18,679 nucleotides of DNA from CACPJA01 sp964629335 (GTDB lineage Bacteria; Pseudomonadota; Gammaproteobacteria; Steroidobacterales; UBA11654), in the NCBI GenBank assembly GCA_964629335.1, contig CAZVRH010000024.1, positions 1 to 18,679 of the forward strand, written 5' to 3'. This document shows, in pieces, positions 6,868-13,922 of the stretch. The position numbers and the translations under genes were made by a program. The stretch's first letter is position 1; every line of letters starts with the position of its first letter. The notes under the pieces were generated by a model, which was given only the letters and a program-made list of their open reading frames with translations, had not been told where the DNA came from and searched no databases.

Positions 6868-7320
6868 ATGAAACAACTAATTTTAGTTCTAATGTTAATA
6901 ACTCTATCGTTAGATTTATTTTCTCAGGAAAAGCATTTTGAACGAAATCAGCTTCCTCAGTTAGACCAACAGATACTCGATTCAAGTGATTTTAAATATA
7001 AGAAAATACGAATCTCTACCGAATCAATTATTCCTGTACAAACCCAGAGGGTGAGAGCTTTTAAATTAAGAGATAAGCAGAAAGATCAACTGTTATCTGG
7101 TTCATATAATCCGCTAATTATTGACAAAGATAACTATCTCATAGATGGGCATCATAGACTTGATGGCATTAAGGAACTGAAGATAAAAAAAGTAAAAGTA
7201 TTGCAAGTAAACGCAAGCATTGAGGAAATTATTGCCGCATTTAGCAAGTACCGAGATTACACTCCTACGTATGAACCTGATACACCAGAACCGTTGCAAC
7301 TGATACCTGACAGTAATTAA
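6868..7320 (+). CDS. Exported small protein with a ParB/sulfiredoxin-like domain
   Basis: 150 aa, function unknown. Residues 1-19 form a signal peptide (MKQ, hydrophobic LILVLMLITLSLDLF, then SQ), so the mature part should lie outside the cytoplasm. The middle resembles the ParB/Srx fold: IIPVQTQ (54-60), a short helix, then NPLIIDKDNYLIDGHHRLDG (81-100). DGHHR at 93-97 matches the box II-type motif G-x-H-R of ParB-like proteins. A basic segment (LKIKKVKVLQV) and an acidic, proline-rich tail (residues 132-150) follow. It has its own strong ribosome site and stands apart from its neighbours, with about 200 bases before and 85 after. ParB-like domains are normally cytoplasmic nucleotide-dependent proteins, so export is odd. 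I infer no reaction. The domain call rests on the motif and the predicted strands only. Confidence 0.7.
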   Translation: MKQLILVLMLITLSLDLFSQEKHFERNQLPQLDQQILDSSDFKYKKIRISTESIIPVQTQRVRAFKLRDKQKDQLLSGSYNPLIIDKDNYLIDGHHRLDGIKELKIKKVKVLQVNASIEEIIAAFSKYRDYTPTYEPDTPEPLQLIPDSN

Positions 7321-7340
7321 AAAATAGACAAGCCTATTTT
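7321..7340 (+). terminator. Weak hairpin after the ParB-like gene
   Basis: Directly after the stop codon, AAAATAG (7321-7327) and CTATTTT (7334-7340) form a 7-bp inverted repeat with a six-base loop. The stem is nearly all A-T and no separate T tract follows, so this is at best a weak terminator or RNA 3'-end structure. Confidence 0.25.
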
Positions 7341-7370
7341 ATATTAGTCTTAATAAGCCCACTGAGTATC

Positions 7371-7398
7371 TTCAAAGATCAAGGAAAATTGTTACAAT
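7371..7398 (+). promoter_or_regulatory. Putative sigma70-type promoter of the ETF-QO gene
   Basis: TTCAAA (7371-7376), a 16-base spacer, then TACAAT (7393-7398). The usual start point 7-8 bases after the -10 box falls on 7405-7406, the first base of the ATG at 7406. The gene has no Shine-Dalgarno sequence, so the transcript may be leaderless. Confidence 0.45.
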
Positions 7399-7405
7399 AA
7401 AAATA

Positions 7406-9052
7406 ATGAGCAGAGAGTCAATGGAATTTGATGTGGTGATTGTTGGCGCAGGTCCAGCAGGTCTAAGTGCATCCATTCGTTTGATGCAGTTATCCAATGA
7501 TAATAATCTAGATCTAAATGTCTGTTTACTGGAAAAAGGCTCAGAAATTGGAGCCCATATTATTTCAGGGGCTGTAATTGAAACCAGGTCCCTGGATGAA
7601 TTGCTTCCCGACTGGGATGAAGATAATCATTTTCTCCAAACTCCAGTCATTAAAGACGAGATGCTGTTTTTATCTGGAGAGGCTAGCAGCATTTCTGTGC
7701 CTAAAATTTTAATGCCAAGAACGATGGTGAATCATAATAATCGAATTATAAGCCTAGGTTCTATGTGTCAATATCTAGGAAGAGTAGCTGAAAATCTTGG
7801 GGTCAATATTTTCCCAGGTTTCCCTGCGGTTGATGTAATTTATGAAAACGACAAGATCGCAGGAGTTATTACTGGTGATATGGGTCTTGACAAGAACGGA
7901 GAGCCTAAAGATAGTTTTGAGAGAGGTTATGAGCTTCGGGCCAAACAGACAATATTTTCTGAGGGTTGCCGAGGAAATCTAGGTAAGCAATTGATCCAAA
8001 GATTCAGTTTAGATAATGGATCAGACCCCCAACATTATGGGATTGGGTTTAAGGAAATATGGAATATTGATCCTGAAAAGCATTCTGAAGGACTGGTCAC
8101 GCACACAGCGGGATGGCCGTTAGATAATTCAACTGAGGGAGGCGGCTTTATTTACCATGCACCCAACAATCAGATTTTTATAGGATTAATTGTTTCATTG
8201 GACTACTCCAACCCGTATCTCAGTCCTTTCGAAGAATTCCAAAGATGGAAAACGCACCCAAAAATTAAAGATCTTTTGAAAAGTGGAGAACGTATTTCAT
8301 ACGGAGCAAGAGCACTGAACAAAGGAGGTATTCAATCCATACCGAAGCTAACTTTCCCGGGTGGCATGATCGTTGGATGCGACGCAGGGTTTATGAACGG
8401 AGCTAAGATTAAAGGCACGCATACAGCCATGAAGTCAGGGATGATGGCAGCCGAGAGCATCATTGAATCAAGAATTAATTTCCCGGATAAAAATGAGCTT
8501 GATCATTTTGAAACTGAGCTTAAGAAATCATGGGTTTTTCAAGAGCTTCATCAAGCAAGAAATTTTTCTCCGTTTCAGAAAAAATTTGGGTTGCTCTTGG
8601 GATCCATATGTATTTGGATAGATCAGAATATTTTTTCAGGAAGATTACCTTTTACACTATCAGCTGCAGGAAAGGATCACGCTAAGCTTTTAAACAAAAA
8701 TAAGGCACAAAAGAAGCAATACAATAAGCCTGATAATACCATTACCTTTGATCGGACAACATCGATCTATTTGTCTGGTGTGAATCATGAGGAAAATCAA
8801 CCCTGTCATTTATACCTCGAGGATCCAGAAACGCCTATTGAGAAGAACCTTCCTCAATTTGATGAGCCTGCAAGACTCTATTGCCCAGCTGGTGTCTATG
8901 AAGTGCTAGAAACGGATGAAGGAAATCCGTACTTCCAGATCAATGCTCAAAATTGTATACATTGTAAAACTTGTGATATTAAAGATCCTGCACAAAATAT
9001 TCAATGGCGATGCCCAGAAGGAACTGGTGGACCGAATTACACAGATATGTGA
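7406..9052 (+). CDS. Electron transfer flavoprotein-ubiquinone oxidoreductase
   Basis: 548 aa, matching bacterial ETF-QO (~545-560). It takes electrons from ETF, which collects them from acyl-CoA and other dehydrogenases, and passes them to ubiquinone at the inner membrane. The FAD-binding loop VVIVGAGPAGLSASIRL occupies 10-26. EKGSEIGAHIISGAVIETRS (42-61) and the GWPLDNSTEGGGFIYH segment are family features. The C-terminal ferredoxin-like part carries four cluster cysteines at 517, 520, 523 and 536 (NCIHCKTCDIKDP, then WRCPEGTGGPNY). Both cofactor sites are therefore complete. Met6 is an alternative start; the first ATG is kept because of the promoter position. The ETF subunits themselves are not in the window. 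It fits with the acyl-CoA genes at 1243-5430. Confidence 0.96.
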   Translation: MSRESMEFDVVIVGAGPAGLSASIRLMQLSNDNNLDLNVCLLEKGSEIGAHIISGAVIETRSLDELLPDWDEDNHFLQTPVIKDEMLFLSGEASSISVPKILMPRTMVNHNNRIISLGSMCQYLGRVAENLGVNIFPGFPAVDVIYENDKIAGVITGDMGLDKNGEPKDSFERGYELRAKQTIFSEGCRGNLGKQLIQRFSLDNGSDPQHYGIGFKEIWNIDPEKHSEGLVTHTAGWPLDNSTEGGGFIYHAPNNQIFIGLIVSLDYSNPYLSPFEEFQRWKTHPKIKDLLKSGERISYGARALNKGGIQSIPKLTFPGGMIVGCDAGFMNGAKIKGTHTAMKSGMMAAESIIESRINFPDKNELDHFETELKKSWVFQELHQARNFSPFQKKFGLLLGSICIWIDQNIFSGRLPFTLSAAGKDHAKLLNKNKAQKKQYNKPDNTITFDRTTSIYLSGVNHEENQPCHLYLEDPETPIEKNLPQFDEPARLYCPAGVYEVLETDEGNPYFQINAQNCIHCKTCDIKDPAQNIQWRCPEGTGGPNYTDM

Positions 9053-9060
9053 GCAAAATT

Positions 9061-9531
9061 ATGATTGAGAAAGTCATCCCTAAGCAGGCTAGCAATGATT
9101 ACAAAGGCTCACCAATTGCTTTGTACGGAATGATTCCTTTTTTTCTACTAATGATCTTTTCGACTTACATGCATTTTTTACAGCCCGAATTTGCCGCTCA
9201 TCAGATTGCAACCATTATTGTTTTTGAGGGTCAACCTGATCCCAACCAGGTTATTTATATGCTTTTCTCACTGTGGGGCGCCCAGCAAGTTAGTTTTTGC
9301 ATCGTCAATGCTGTCGTTCTTTATTCTTATCGTAATCTGATTTCACTTATGTACATCTTATGGTTATTTACCTGGCTTATGAGACCTTTAGTGATTCAAC
9401 CATTTTTTGGCATGGCTCCAGAACACACAACTGGAGTCACTCCGGGTAAAGTTGGTGTTCCATATATGATTGCCTATTTAGTGGTGATGTTGGTCTTGTC
9501 ACTAAGGCATTCAAGAGATAAACCACTTTAA
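9061..9531 (+). CDS. Unrecognised membrane protein, about four helices
   Basis: 156 aa from the ATG at 9061. The frame is open back to 9004, but that extension lies inside the ETF-QO gene and reads MAMPRRNWWTELH, which looks like out-of-frame sequence; the chosen ATG is 8 bases past the ETF-QO stop. I do not recognise the family. Hydrophobic segments lie at about 18-40, 65-89, 93-113 and 132-148, with short loops. The loop between helices 3 and 4 holds PFFGMAPEHTTGVTPGKVG, and the C-terminus is basic (LRHSRDKPL). There are no cysteine clusters and no obvious catalytic motif. The close spacing suggests co-transcription with ETF-QO and perhaps a membrane role near it, but that is inference from position alone. 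Confidence 0.75.
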   Translation: MIEKVIPKQASNDYKGSPIALYGMIPFFLLMIFSTYMHFLQPEFAAHQIATIIVFEGQPDPNQVIYMLFSLWGAQQVSFCIVNAVVLYSYRNLISLMYILWLFTWLMRPLVIQPFFGMAPEHTTGVTPGKVGVPYMIAYLVVMLVLSLRHSRDKPL

Positions 9532-9599
9532 TTTCATGTACCTATCTGATAACTTGCCTTGGTAGTTAAGAAAGCTAGGGGCTGAGCAAAGATTTAATT

Positions 9600-10418
9600 A
9601 TGACTCGATATAAAACACATGTATTGACTAACTTGTTATTAAGTCTGACTCTTTTTTTAGGGTATTCTCATGATCTGAAGTCACAATCTGAAGAAGAAAT
9701 CATCCTCCCTGATCCAATTGAAATATTAGGCGATAGTCTCTATGTGCAAAATGACACCACCATAGATTCAAAGGATTCTCAGTCGAGAATTACTGATTTA
9801 TCACTCGAGACCCAAGAATTGCTAGGTGAATACCGTTTGGTTCTTCAGCAAATTGATCGTTTGATTGCCTACAATGATTATGTTGAAAGACTAATAAAGG
9901 ATCAAGAAGATCAGATTATTGAGATCAATCGCCAACTCGAAGAATTTGCTCTCATAGAGCGCGGAATAGTGCCTTTGATGTTGGAGAGTATAGAAACACT
10001 GGACCGTTTTATTGATTTAGATATCCCCTTTCTACTTGAAGAGAGAAAAGATCGTGTGGCTCGTTTAAGAGTTATTATGGATGAATCTGATATCACCGTG
10101 TCTGAGAAATTTAGACAGATCATGGATGCCTACCAAATTGAAACAAGTTTTGGTTCTGACATCGAGGCCTATACTGGATTTTTGGATATTGACGGTGAAA
10201 CTAGACAAGTTGATTTTCTTAGAATTGGTCGGACATCCTTGACTTATCAAACTCCTGACCAGAACGAAACTGGATTCTGGAATAAAGACACAAATCAATG
10301 GGAAGATTTACCACGAAAATACACCGATCATGTCAAAGAAGGATTGAGGATTGCAAAGAAGCAAATTACACCTGATTTGATACAGCTGCCCATAGAAGCG
10401 CCAGGAGCGATCCAATGA
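9600..10418 (+). CDS. DUF3450 family periplasmic coiled-coil protein of a TonB cluster
   Basis: 272 aa. Residues 1-29 form an export signal (basic start, then LTNLLLSLTLFLGYSH). A coiled coil runs from about 65 to 120, rich in Q, E, L and I. The family core follows: DRFIDLDIPFLLEERKDRVA (135-154), VSEKFRQIMDAYQIE (167-181), VDFLRIGRTSLTYQT (204-218) and TGFWNKDTNQWEDLP (224-238). This is the DUF3450 pattern usually found first in marine TonB2-type operons. Its exact task is not established; a periplasmic partner of the TtpC-like protein is a reasonable guess. Its TGA overlaps the next gene's ATG (ATGA at 10415-10418), indicating coupled translation. Only a weak ribosome site (GCAAAG) precedes it. 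Confidence 0.88.
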   Translation: MTRYKTHVLTNLLLSLTLFLGYSHDLKSQSEEEIILPDPIEILGDSLYVQNDTTIDSKDSQSRITDLSLETQELLGEYRLVLQQIDRLIAYNDYVERLIKDQEDQIIEINRQLEEFALIERGIVPLMLESIETLDRFIDLDIPFLLEERKDRVARLRVIMDESDITVSEKFRQIMDAYQIETSFGSDIEAYTGFLDIDGETRQVDFLRIGRTSLTYQTPDQNETGFWNKDTNQWEDLPRKYTDHVKEGLRIAKKQITPDLIQLPIEAPGAIQ

Positions 10419-11821
10419 CTGCAAAGAAGATCAATGCTCTGACTCTTTCAATCCTATTACTGATATTCAGTTTTCAAGCATCTTCTCAAGAGGGCAATCA
10501 GCCTCAAGAGGAAACCGGAGATCTGGTTTTATTAGAGAAACTTAAGAACATCCAGACCATGGAAAAACTGCTGGAGATTACTAAATCCGACAACATTCAA
10601 ACTGGTGTTATCAATGATCAAAGAGAAGAGGAATTCTTGAACGCTAGAGATCGCCAACGAGAATTATTAGATGAGGCAAAACGCCGACTTAAGCTTGAAG
10701 AAGAGCGAAGCGTGCGACTGCAAAAAGCATTTGAAAATAATGAGAAAATTCTCGAAGAAATTGGGGAAACTTTAAGAATTAGAATCGGTAATTTTGGTGA
10801 ACTCTTTGGTGTTGTCAGACAGGTTGCAGGTGAAGCAATAGCGACGGTCAAAAATTCCCTTGTTTCAGTTCAATACCCAGGTAGAGAAGAATCACTCGCT
10901 GAACTGGCTGAAACAAGAAATCTACCGAGTATTGATCAGATGAAAGACTTAATCGTGATTATGCTTGAAGAAATGACAAAATCTGGAAACGTTGAACGTT
11001 TTAAGAGCAAGGTTATACTTCCCGGAGGATCAATTACAGACGCTGAAATAGTTAGGGTAGGTGTATTTAATGCGATCACGGAGAACTTCTTTCTCAAATT
11101 TATACCGGAAACACAATCACTCCAGGTATTGGCTCGACAGCCTGCAAGGCGGTTTAGATCATTAGCCGATGATCTTTATGATCTCGATGAAGGGTATACA
11201 ACAATGGCTGTTGACCCTAGTCGGGGGCAGATTTTAGGTCTATTAATTCAAGCTCCAGGTATCGGAGAGCGGATTAATCAAGGCGGATTTGTGGGTTACG
11301 TGATTATCTTTATTGGGTTACTTGGTTTGGCGTTGTCTGCGTGGAGATTAAAACTTCTAAAAGACGAGGGTGATGCGATTAATCGTCAATTAGCTTCAAA
11401 TGCAATTTCTGATGACAATGCTCTTGGAAGAATTTTATCAGTTCATGATCAGAATCAAGGCATAGATCCCGAATCGTTAGAATTAAAAATTGACGAAGCT
11501 ATTTTAAGGGAAGTTCCAAAACTAGAAAGATTCCACAGTATCATTAAGGTTTTTGCTGCTGTTGCTCCCTTATTAGGCTTGTTAGGTACCGTTGTCGGTA
11601 TGATTGTCACCTTCCAAGCTCTTACTCTATTCGGCACAGGGGACCCTAAACTGATGGCTGGCGGCATATCGCAAGCTTTGGTGACCACTATGCTCGGCCT
11701 TATTGTGGCCATACCTTTAGTCTTCCTACACAGCGTTTTGACCAGTTGGAGCGGTACTTTAATTGAAATTTTAGAAGAGCAAAGTGCAGGACTGATCGCA
11801 CGAAATGCTGGGAAAAGATAG
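10415..11821 (+). CDS. TtpC-like MotA/TolQ/ExbB family protein with large periplasmic domain
   Basis: 468 aa, much longer than plain ExbB. A signal peptide (1-24, ending near FQASSQ) is followed by a highly charged coiled coil (about 65-120) and a globular region (about 125-285). Membrane helix 1 lies at 291-311. Helices 2 and 3 (376-400 and 421-441) make up the ExbB/TolQ channel domain with AAVAPLLGLLGTVVGMIVTF (381-400), FGTGDPKLMAGGISQALVTT. The layout matches TtpC of the Vibrio TonB2 system, an extra ExbB-like subunit needed for TonB2 function there. The neighbours (DUF3450 upstream, then ExbB, two ExbD, TonB and a TPR protein) support the same role here. It would sit in the inner membrane with its long N-terminal part in the periplasm. 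Confidence 0.88.
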   Translation: MTAKKINALTLSILLLIFSFQASSQEGNQPQEETGDLVLLEKLKNIQTMEKLLEITKSDNIQTGVINDQREEEFLNARDRQRELLDEAKRRLKLEEERSVRLQKAFENNEKILEEIGETLRIRIGNFGELFGVVRQVAGEAIATVKNSLVSVQYPGREESLAELAETRNLPSIDQMKDLIVIMLEEMTKSGNVERFKSKVILPGGSITDAEIVRVGVFNAITENFFLKFIPETQSLQVLARQPARRFRSLADDLYDLDEGYTTMAVDPSRGQILGLLIQAPGIGERINQGGFVGYVIIFIGLLGLALSAWRLKLLKDEGDAINRQLASNAISDDNALGRILSVHDQNQGIDPESLELKIDEAILREVPKLERFHSIIKVFAAVAPLLGLLGTVVGMIVTFQALTLFGTGDPKLMAGGISQALVTTMLGLIVAIPLVFLHSVLTSWSGTLIEILEEQSAGLIARNAGKR

Positions 11822-11830
11822 TGCTGTTTT

Positions 11831-12448
11831 ATGTCATTTCTGAGAAATTTATCAAGTTGGTTTGAAGGTCAATCTAAAAGTAGAGCAAGCAATATAATTG
11901 TTCTTTTATTCTCTCTAACTCTAGCTATTACCCTGTTTATCGTTTTGCCAGAAATTAGAGAATTTTTTGAGGCAGGCGGCCCTGTTCTTTGGGGAATTCT
12001 TATGGTTACCATAATCATGTGGACTTTAATTATTGAGCGATTTTGGTTTTTCCAATATTTATTGCCTCAAAAAAGAGAGGAGGTTATTGCCGAATGGGCA
12101 TCGGTAAATAACAAGGGAGATTGGTTCTCCATGAGAATGAGAGATCAAATGATATCTGAGGTTTCAACTGTCACTAGACAATTTTTATTGACCATAGAAA
12201 CAATGATGCAAATCTTGCCACTTTTAGGACTTCTTGGAACCGTGGTGGGGATGATTAAGGTTTTTGATGTGATGACATTTTTTGGCACAGGCAATGCAAG
12301 ATTAATGGCTAGTGGTGTTTCACAAGCTACAATACCTACCATGGCTGGTTTAGTTGCAGCCATCTCAGGACTCTATATTGCTAATCTTTTAAAACGAAAA
12401 GCGGACGATGAAATTGCAAGTATTTCTGATCAGCTAATAATTGAGTAA
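11831..12448 (+). CDS. exbB: ExbB-type proton channel subunit with extra N-terminal hydrophobic segment
   Basis: 205 aa. Together with ExbD it forms the inner-membrane motor that energises TonB by proton flow. The channel domain is clear: GPVLWGILMVTIIMWTLIIE (50-69), a cytoplasmic stretch, LPLLGLLGTVVGMIKVFDVM (129-148) and FGTGNARLMASGVSQATIPT (151-170) running into the last helix to ~187. TonB2-type ExbB proteins usually start just before the first of these. Here about 45 more residues precede it, including a hydrophobic segment at 21-40 (NIIVLLFSLTLAITLFIVLP). That suggests four membrane passes, unless this segment is a cleaved or re-entrant element. The gene starts 9 bases after the TtpC-like gene; no strong ribosome site is visible. 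Confidence 0.9.
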   Translation: MSFLRNLSSWFEGQSKSRASNIIVLLFSLTLAITLFIVLPEIREFFEAGGPVLWGILMVTIIMWTLIIERFWFFQYLLPQKREEVIAEWASVNNKGDWFSMRMRDQMISEVSTVTRQFLLTIETMMQILPLLGLLGTVVGMIKVFDVMTFFGTGNARLMASGVSQATIPTMAGLVAAISGLYIANLLKRKADDEIASISDQLIIE

Positions 12449-12454
12449 TCATTA

Positions 12455-12856
12455 ATGAGAAGAAGATTTAAAAAGAATCGAGAAGAGAGCGAAATTAATA
12501 TCACACCTATGCTGGATATTGTGTTCATCATGTTAATCTTTTTTATTGTCACCACTTCCTTTGTGAAAGAAATCTCCATCGATGTGAATAGACCTACAAA
12601 ATCGCCTATTAAAGAGCAAAAAAAATCAGAAGTTATCTCGGTAAGAATTTCTGCAGAGGGTCAAATTTTTGTTCAGGACCGATTAATCACTCTCGATGCA
12701 GTAAGAGCAAATATAGAATCAAATCTGGCATTAAAGCCACAGGCTTCAGTGGTTGTGGTTTCAGATCGTGAAGCCGATGCAGGATTCTTGGTCAAAGTGA
12801 TCGATCAGTCAAGATTAGCTGGAGCAAGAAACGTATCATTAGCGGCTCAAAAATAG
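12455..12856 (+). CDS. exbD: ExbD-type biopolymer transport protein, first copy
   Basis: 133 aa, normal ExbD length. It has a short basic cytoplasmic start, one membrane helix (about 20-40) and a periplasmic domain. The conserved SEINITPMLDIVFIMLIFF (12-30) holds D21, the membrane Asp equivalent to D25 of E. coli ExbD and needed for proton-driven rotation or movement. The periplasmic domain (about 45-133) ends ARNVSLAAQK, the usual ExbD tail. It begins 6 bases after exbB and ends 5 bases before a second, related gene of identical length. The helix-coding part is almost identical in DNA to that second copy, while the rest has diverged. Confidence 0.93.
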   Translation: MRRRFKKNREESEINITPMLDIVFIMLIFFIVTTSFVKEISIDVNRPTKSPIKEQKKSEVISVRISAEGQIFVQDRLITLDAVRANIESNLALKPQASVVVVSDREADAGFLVKVIDQSRLAGARNVSLAAQK

Positions 12857-12962
12857 TTTATATGATAAGAAAAAGAAGAAGAGAAGAAGAAGACAGCGAA
12901 ATTAATATCACACCCATGATGGATATTGTGTTCATCATGTTAATCTTTTTTATTGTCACCAC
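12488..12962 (+). repeat. Direct repeat: 68-base block shared by the two exbD genes
   Basis: 12488-12555 and 12895-12962 match at 66 of 68 bases (offset 407), covering codons 12-34 of each gene, from SEINITPM through the membrane helix. The two differences fall in the codons for P18 (silent) and L20/M20. Identity drops sharply on both sides of the block. The sequence between the two blocks is the rest of exbD copy 1 and the start of copy 2. Confidence 0.85.
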
Positions 12963-13263
12963 ATCATTTATCAAAGAGACAGGAATCGACCCTAATCGAC
13001 CCGTCGCTGAAACCGCAATCAGAGCTGAACAAGGCAATATACTCATAGCGATATCGCCCAATGATCAAATTTGGATGAATAAGAATCAGATTCAATTGGA
13101 ATCTGTAAGAATTTTAATGGAAGCTGCGCATGCAGAAAATCCTGAGAGCAGTGTGGTAATAGTTGCCGATGAATTAGCTTCCACTGGACTAGTGATGGAT
13201 ATTATGGACCAGATTCGTCTCGGTGGCATCTCCAAAGTATCGCTCTCCGCAAAAGAAAAATAA
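12862..13263 (+). CDS. exbD: ExbD-type biopolymer transport protein, second copy
   Basis: 133 aa, same length as the copy immediately upstream. The basic and acidic start (MIRKRRREEEDSE) is coded by a nearly pure purine tract. It is followed by INITPMMDIVFIMLIFFIVT (14-33) with the essential Asp at D21. The periplasmic domain is only distantly similar to the first copy (TSFIKETGIDPNRP against TSFVKEISIDVNRP, then little beyond the ends), with the ExbD-like tail ISKVSLSAKEK. Two different ExbD chains suit a heterodimer in the ExbB pore; ExbD is a dimer in known complexes. TonB follows after 4 bases. Confidence 0.92.
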   Translation: MIRKRRREEEDSEINITPMMDIVFIMLIFFIVTTSFIKETGIDPNRPVAETAIRAEQGNILIAISPNDQIWMNKNQIQLESVRILMEAAHAENPESSVVIVADELASTGLVMDIMDQIRLGGISKVSLSAKEK

Positions 13264-13267
13264 AAAG

Positions 13268-13918
13268 ATGGCATCGCTAACAATTAATTTAAAACCTGAG
13301 TTCAGATACCTCACGGCTTTATTGTTAGGGGTCATCATTACATTGTGTCTATTTTTTCTAATGCAGGCACTTATTGATTCTGGAGATCAAGGACTGCGTT
13401 CTTCTTCTGATGGTCAGATCATGGAGTTTATTCGCATCAAAGACGATGAAAACCTAAGTTTTAAGGACAGAAGAAAGCCCGTTAAACCGAAGCCACCTAA
13501 AGAACCGCCTCCGCCTCCCAAATTGATAGTGAATAAACAAGTCAAACCCACACTAAATAAAGTAAAAATGGAAATTCCAGACATTGATCTACCGACAATT
13601 GCTGGAGGGGGACCTTTTCTTGGTAATTGGGAAGGAAACCCTCTTGCTGAAGGTGACGTGTTGCCAATTGTTAGGATAGATCCGCAATGGCCAAGAAAAG
13701 CATTGGTTGAAGGTATAGAGGGGTATGTTGTTGTTGAGGTTACTATAGCTTCAGATGGTTCCGTGAGAGGTGTTGTTGTCGTTGAGTCAGTTCCAACTAG
13801 GGTCTTTGATCGCAACGTCATAAGAGCTGTGCTTAAATGGAAATTTAAACCAAGAATCGTCAACGGTGTGCCCGTTGAAAGAAAGGCGATGCAAACACTA
13901 GAATTTACATTGGATTAG
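13268..13918 (+). CDS. tonB: TonB-family energy transducer
   Basis: 216 aa from the ATG at 13268, 4 bases after the exbD stop. The frame is open from an earlier ATG at 13223, but that lies inside exbD and adds only polar residues. TonB spans the periplasm and passes energy from ExbB/ExbD to outer-membrane receptors. A single N-terminal membrane anchor lies at 13-36 (RYLTALLLGVIITLCLFFLM). A proline/lysine-rich stretch (68-85, KPKPPKEPPPPPK) spans the periplasm. The C-terminal domain (132-214) has the typical PQWPRKALVEGIEGYVVVEV (139-158), then DGSV and WKFKPRIVNGVPV. The proline-rich part is short, as in TonB2-type proteins rather than E. coli TonB. It forms one tight operon with its neighbours on both sides. 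Confidence 0.93.
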   Translation: MASLTINLKPEFRYLTALLLGVIITLCLFFLMQALIDSGDQGLRSSSDGQIMEFIRIKDDENLSFKDRRKPVKPKPPKEPPPPPKLIVNKQVKPTLNKVKMEIPDIDLPTIAGGGPFLGNWEGNPLAEGDVLPIVRIDPQWPRKALVEGIEGYVVVEVTIASDGSVRGVVVVESVPTRVFDRNVIRAVLKWKFKPRIVNGVPVERKAMQTLEFTLD

Positions 13919-13922
13919 ATAA

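Noticed and set aside
12865..12893. Purine-rich GAA/AGA run at the start of the second exbD as a simple repeat
   Set aside because: It encodes the charged K/R/E cytoplasmic start expected of ExbD and is too irregular to call a microsatellite.
13414..13863. 149-codon minus-strand frame opposite tonB
   Set aside because: The translation is serine/threonine/glycine-rich shadow sequence of the proline-rich and C-terminal parts of TonB; there is no ribosome site, and tonB is well supported.
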